Of a DNA stretch of 64,000 nucleotides, positions 63,933 through 64,000 are shown one piece after another; position 1 is the first letter of the stretch, and each line of letters begins with the position of its first letter. Under the pieces are notes generated by a model that worked only from the letters and a program-made list of their open reading frames with translations, was not told the DNA's origin and did no database searches. The stretch comes from Xylocopa sonorina (Eukaryota > Arthropoda > Insecta > Hymenoptera > Apidae). The stretch covers positions 1,116,001 through 1,180,000 of the forward strand of contig NW_027490111.1 in the NCBI RefSeq assembly GCF_050948175.1, given 5' to 3'. The translations under genes were made by a program, and so were the position numbers.

Positions 63933-64000
63933 GAACACTATTGCTTCGATACGTAGACATCTGCAAACGCTATTTCCTAGCAAGGAAGTGTCGCATTTAC

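Larger units (their letters stand above)
38013..64000 (+). repeat. 174-bp satellite array, block 3
   Basis: Third array segment, about 149 monomers, running off the right edge of the window. Monomers here are enriched in TTCCTAGCAAGGAA and TTCCTAGCAGGGAA, GATAGGTAG, and a GGACTACATAACACTTCGCGAATCATATTC type. The block is strongly organised into multi-monomer higher-order repeats, listed separately. The first ~1 kb (38013-39180) is more diverged, with TTCTTCTGAAGAGAATA and ACTTTACAATGAA variants that otherwise occur only near 32.5 kb, so this edge may hold older monomers. No unique sequence or gene was seen. Confidence 0.97.

Noticed and set aside
1..64000. CRISPR array or bacterial repeat system
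   Set aside because: There are no unique spacers. Repeats are contiguous 174-bp monomers, and the inserts have eukaryotic splice-type and LTR-type features.

Overview
The window is a block of eukaryotic satellite DNA, not a gene region. About 60.8 kb of the 64 kb is one 174-bp tandem repeat, roughly 349 head-to-tail monomers on the + strand. It is interrupted by two transposon-like insertions, at 14578-16283 and 36482-38012. I found no cellular protein gene, tRNA, rRNA or CRISPR array. The many reading frames of 60-394 codons in the satellite are by-products of the 174-bp (58-codon) period. The host is a eukaryote with large heterochromatic or centromeric arrays. TG...CA-ended elements with 4-bp target duplications, a perfect metazoan-type splice donor and CpG-rich insert sequence suggest an animal, perhaps an insect, but no sequence here fixes the species.

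Layout. Array block 1 (1-14577, ~84 monomers) mixes two monomer classes and contains mosaic segmental copies. Element 1 (14578-16283, 1706 bp) is flanked by AGAA duplications. Array block 2 (16284-36481, ~116 monomers) includes a 1740-bp ten-monomer unit duplicated in tandem almost without change. Element 2 (36482-38012, 1531 bp) is flanked by GAAC duplications. Array block 3 (38013-64000, ~149 monomers) is organised into higher-order repeats of 16, 18 and 20 monomers, marked by a monomer with a 1-bp deletion, and then into a mosaic of 1.4-1.7-kb block copies.

The two elements are diverged members of one family in opposite orientations (1 on the minus strand, 2 on the plus strand). Repeat-register arithmetic shows that each inserted cleanly with a 4-bp duplication. 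They look most like solo LTRs of a Ty3/Gypsy-type retrotransposon. Both carry a short coding segment (TxRAGRKN..LVR) in which nearly every conserved residue is encoded by a different synonymous codon, so it evolved as protein. In element 1 this segment runs to a consensus 5' splice site. Element 2 has two hairpins with compensatory stem changes just upstream of the start codon. These element features are the most novel signals in the window.

The 174-bp monomer has three dyad-symmetric sites clustered in about 70 bp: CTACG-ATA-CGTAG, TTCCTTGCAAGGAA and GCGATATCGC. Both elements inserted between two of these dyads, 10 bp apart in monomer coordinates. This fits a centromere-type satellite, but centromere function is inference.
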